Part shown: one piece after another, positions 5,160 through 5,971 of the stretch
How positions within the stretch are numbered: position 1 is the stretch's first letter
Layout: every line of letters begins with the position of its first letter
NCBI GenBank assembly: GCA_025965815.1
Contig: JAOPWF010000537.1
Coordinates: 1 to 5,971 of the forward strand
Reading direction: 5' to 3'
Length of the DNA stretch: 5,971 nt
From: Mycobacterium sp.
Lineage (GTDB): Bacteria; Actinomycetota; Actinomycetes; Mycobacteriales; Mycobacteriaceae
Notes under the pieces: generated by a model
Told to the model about the DNA's origin: nothing
The model's input: the letters and a program-made list of their open reading frames with translations, nothing else
The model's database searches: none
Program-made: the position numbers and the translations under genes

Positions 5160-5540
5160 TCAGCGCTCGTTAGGGTTGCGCCTCGGCGTGGATTCGGCCG
5201 TGAGGGCTTCCCACCCGTTGGTGTTGTCGAACTTGTTCTTACCGGCTAGGTAGTCGACGAACACGCCGTCGGGGTCGCGGGCGGTCCGGATCTGTTGCAG
5301 CCGTGCCCAATTGGCGTCGGTCAGGCATTTCACCCGGCGGGTCTGCCAGCGGCTCCAGGTCGCCCATCGCCGACAGCAGAAAGTCGCGGTGCGTGTCGTC
5401 GTTGGCGGGGTCCTCGTAGATGACATAGCTGGTCACCATCACGTCGGTCTTGAGCGACATCGCGATATCGGGGTCGGCGGACCCGGCGACCCAGCCTACG
5501 AAACGTTTCGCCTGGCCTGGCCCGCCACCCGCACGGGGGC
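5160..5540 (-). pseudogene. FAD-linked (BBE/berberine-bridge type) oxidase, frameshifted C-terminal fragment
   Basis: Two overlapping minus-strand frames together read as one protein end. The upstream frame (about 5540 down to 5345) gives AKRFVGWVAGSADPDIA, TDVMVTSYVIYEDP and LLSAMGDLEPLAD. The downstream frame (about 5325 to the stop at 5160) gives CLTDANWARLQQIRTARDP, then DGVFVDYLAGKNKFDNTNGW. The pieces are out of phase, with the switch between about 5345 and 5322, so a frame-changing deletion is likely. The second piece has the layout of the BBE domain at the C-terminus of FAD-linked oxidases of the FAD_binding_4 superfamily (W-x-R-L-x-x-I, R-x-x-x-DP-x-x-x-F). The N-terminal FAD-binding domain (several hundred residues) is absent from the window: beyond about 5540 the frame turns into a Gly/Asp/Glu-rich string and meets a stop near 5650. 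No function is expected to remain. Confidence 0.65.
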
Positions 5541-5739
5541 CGCGGCGGTCGGCCTCACCGAAGACGACTTGCGCTGTGTCAACGGGGCTTTCGCCAATTC
5601 CCCCGTCCTCGTCGGCGTCACTATTTTCGCCGCTTGGGGCCAGCTACCACGCCCCAGCGACAAACGTAGTTCACACATGTAGAAAGACCGCTGCCGCGCC
5701 CCGCCTACGCATGTAGGGGAAGTGTTGGTCTCCTCAGAA

Positions 5740-5769
5740 TTGACATCGGCATTGGCTGCTACAGATAAG
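5740..5769 (+). promoter_or_regulatory. Sigma-70/SigA-like promoter, plus strand
   Basis: A perfect -35 TTGACA (5740-5745) with an 18-base spacer to GATAAG (5764-5769), which matches TATAAT at 4 of 6 positions including the central ATAA. The predicted start is near 5776. Transcription would run through the CCCAG tandem repeat towards the right edge, so the repeat would lie in a long 5' leader of any gene beginning beyond it. Confidence 0.42.
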
Positions 5770-5855
5770 CGGTCGGGTGCATGTGAGCGTTGTAGGAAAT
5801 GAAGTGTTCCGTGAGACAAACCAGGCCGCGACAGCCGCGAGATAGCGTCTAAACG

Positions 5856-5895
5856 CCCAGCCCAGCCCAGCCCAGCCCAGCCCAGCCCAGCTCAG
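5856..5895. repeat. Pentanucleotide tandem repeat (CCCAG)7 plus one degenerate unit; G-quadruplex motif on the minus strand
   Basis: Seven exact CCCAG units (5856-5890) are followed by one CTCAG unit (5891-5895) and then CAGCAGCCAGG. A 5-base unit is out of phase with codons, so copy-number change by slippage would shift any reading frame crossing it; here it appears to lie outside coding DNA. The minus strand reads GGG-CT-GGG-CT..., seven G3 tracts with 2-base loops, far exceeding the four tracts needed for a canonical intramolecular G-quadruplex. Confidence 0.95.
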
Positions 5896-5930
5896 CAGCA
5901 GCCAGGAATGTCACTGAACGTGAGAACCTA

Positions 5931-5971
5931 ATGGGAGTCGATCAGCGTGTTCCTGACAGGGATTTCGTTTA
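5931..5971 (+). CDS. Possible start of an ORF cut by the right edge (very uncertain)
   Basis: ATG at 5931 opens a frame of 13 codons (MGVDQRVPDRDFV) that is still open at the window end. Only a weak purine stretch (GTGAG) lies upstream, about 5 bases before the ATG. It is downstream of the promoter candidate at 5740-5769 and of the CCCAG repeat, which is the main reason to note it. There is too little sequence to assign a family, and the true start, if there is a gene, may be elsewhere. Confidence 0.15.
   Translation, partial: MGVDQRVPDRDFV

Noticed and set aside
5856..5895. CRISPR-like repeat array
   Set aside because: Units are 5 bases and directly adjacent, with no spacers; it is a simple tandem repeat.

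Overview
The window looks like chromosomal DNA from a high-GC actinobacterium. A Mycobacterium or close relative fits best: the acyltransferase is PapA-like, there are several oxidoreductases, coding frames are GC-rich at third positions, and ribosome binding sites are AAGGAG/GGAAAGG type. This is an inference from style and content; no marker gene is present.

Left part (1-2138, minus strand): a short, tightly packed operon read right to left. It starts with a 67-codon stump of a BphD/HsaD-like alpha/beta hydrolase (1935-2138) that keeps a strong RBS and start codon but has lost all of its catalytic triad. A complete zinc-dependent medium-chain alcohol dehydrogenase follows (800-1894). Its stop codon overlaps the start of a condensation-domain (PapA/NRPS-C-like) acyltransferase in an ATGA junction; that gene (1-803) runs off the left edge. 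An alcohol dehydrogenase coupled to an O-acyltransferase suggests interconversion and esterification of an alcohol, but the substrate cannot be read from the sequence.

Middle part (2139-3006): a divergent spacer with a perfect inverted repeat, then the C-terminal 138 codons of a xanthine-dehydrogenase-family molybdenum hydroxylase large subunit on the plus strand (2301-2717) without the rest of its gene. A 289-base non-coding stretch follows and ends in two interlocked inverted repeats just before the next gene.

Regulatory pair (3007-4427, plus strand): a complete IclR-family regulator, and 8 bases after its stop a complete TetR-family regulator, very probably one transcript. They may once have controlled the degraded catabolic genes beside them.

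Right part (4428-5971): mostly non-coding or decayed. It has a roughly 730-base gene-free stretch rich in small perfect inverted repeats, a frameshifted C-terminal piece of a BBE-type FAD-linked oxidase on the minus strand (5160 to about 5540), a good sigma-70-like promoter (5740-5769), and a (CCCAG)7 tandem repeat whose minus strand is a strong G-quadruplex motif. A doubtful ORF start lies at the right edge.

Three separate oxidoreductase or hydrolase genes are reduced to end fragments, with no recognisable transposase in the window. The region therefore reads as a decaying catabolic or accessory locus in which two regulators, one dehydrogenase and one acyltransferase remain intact as far as visible. 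I did not find convincing evidence of a new defence or mobile system.
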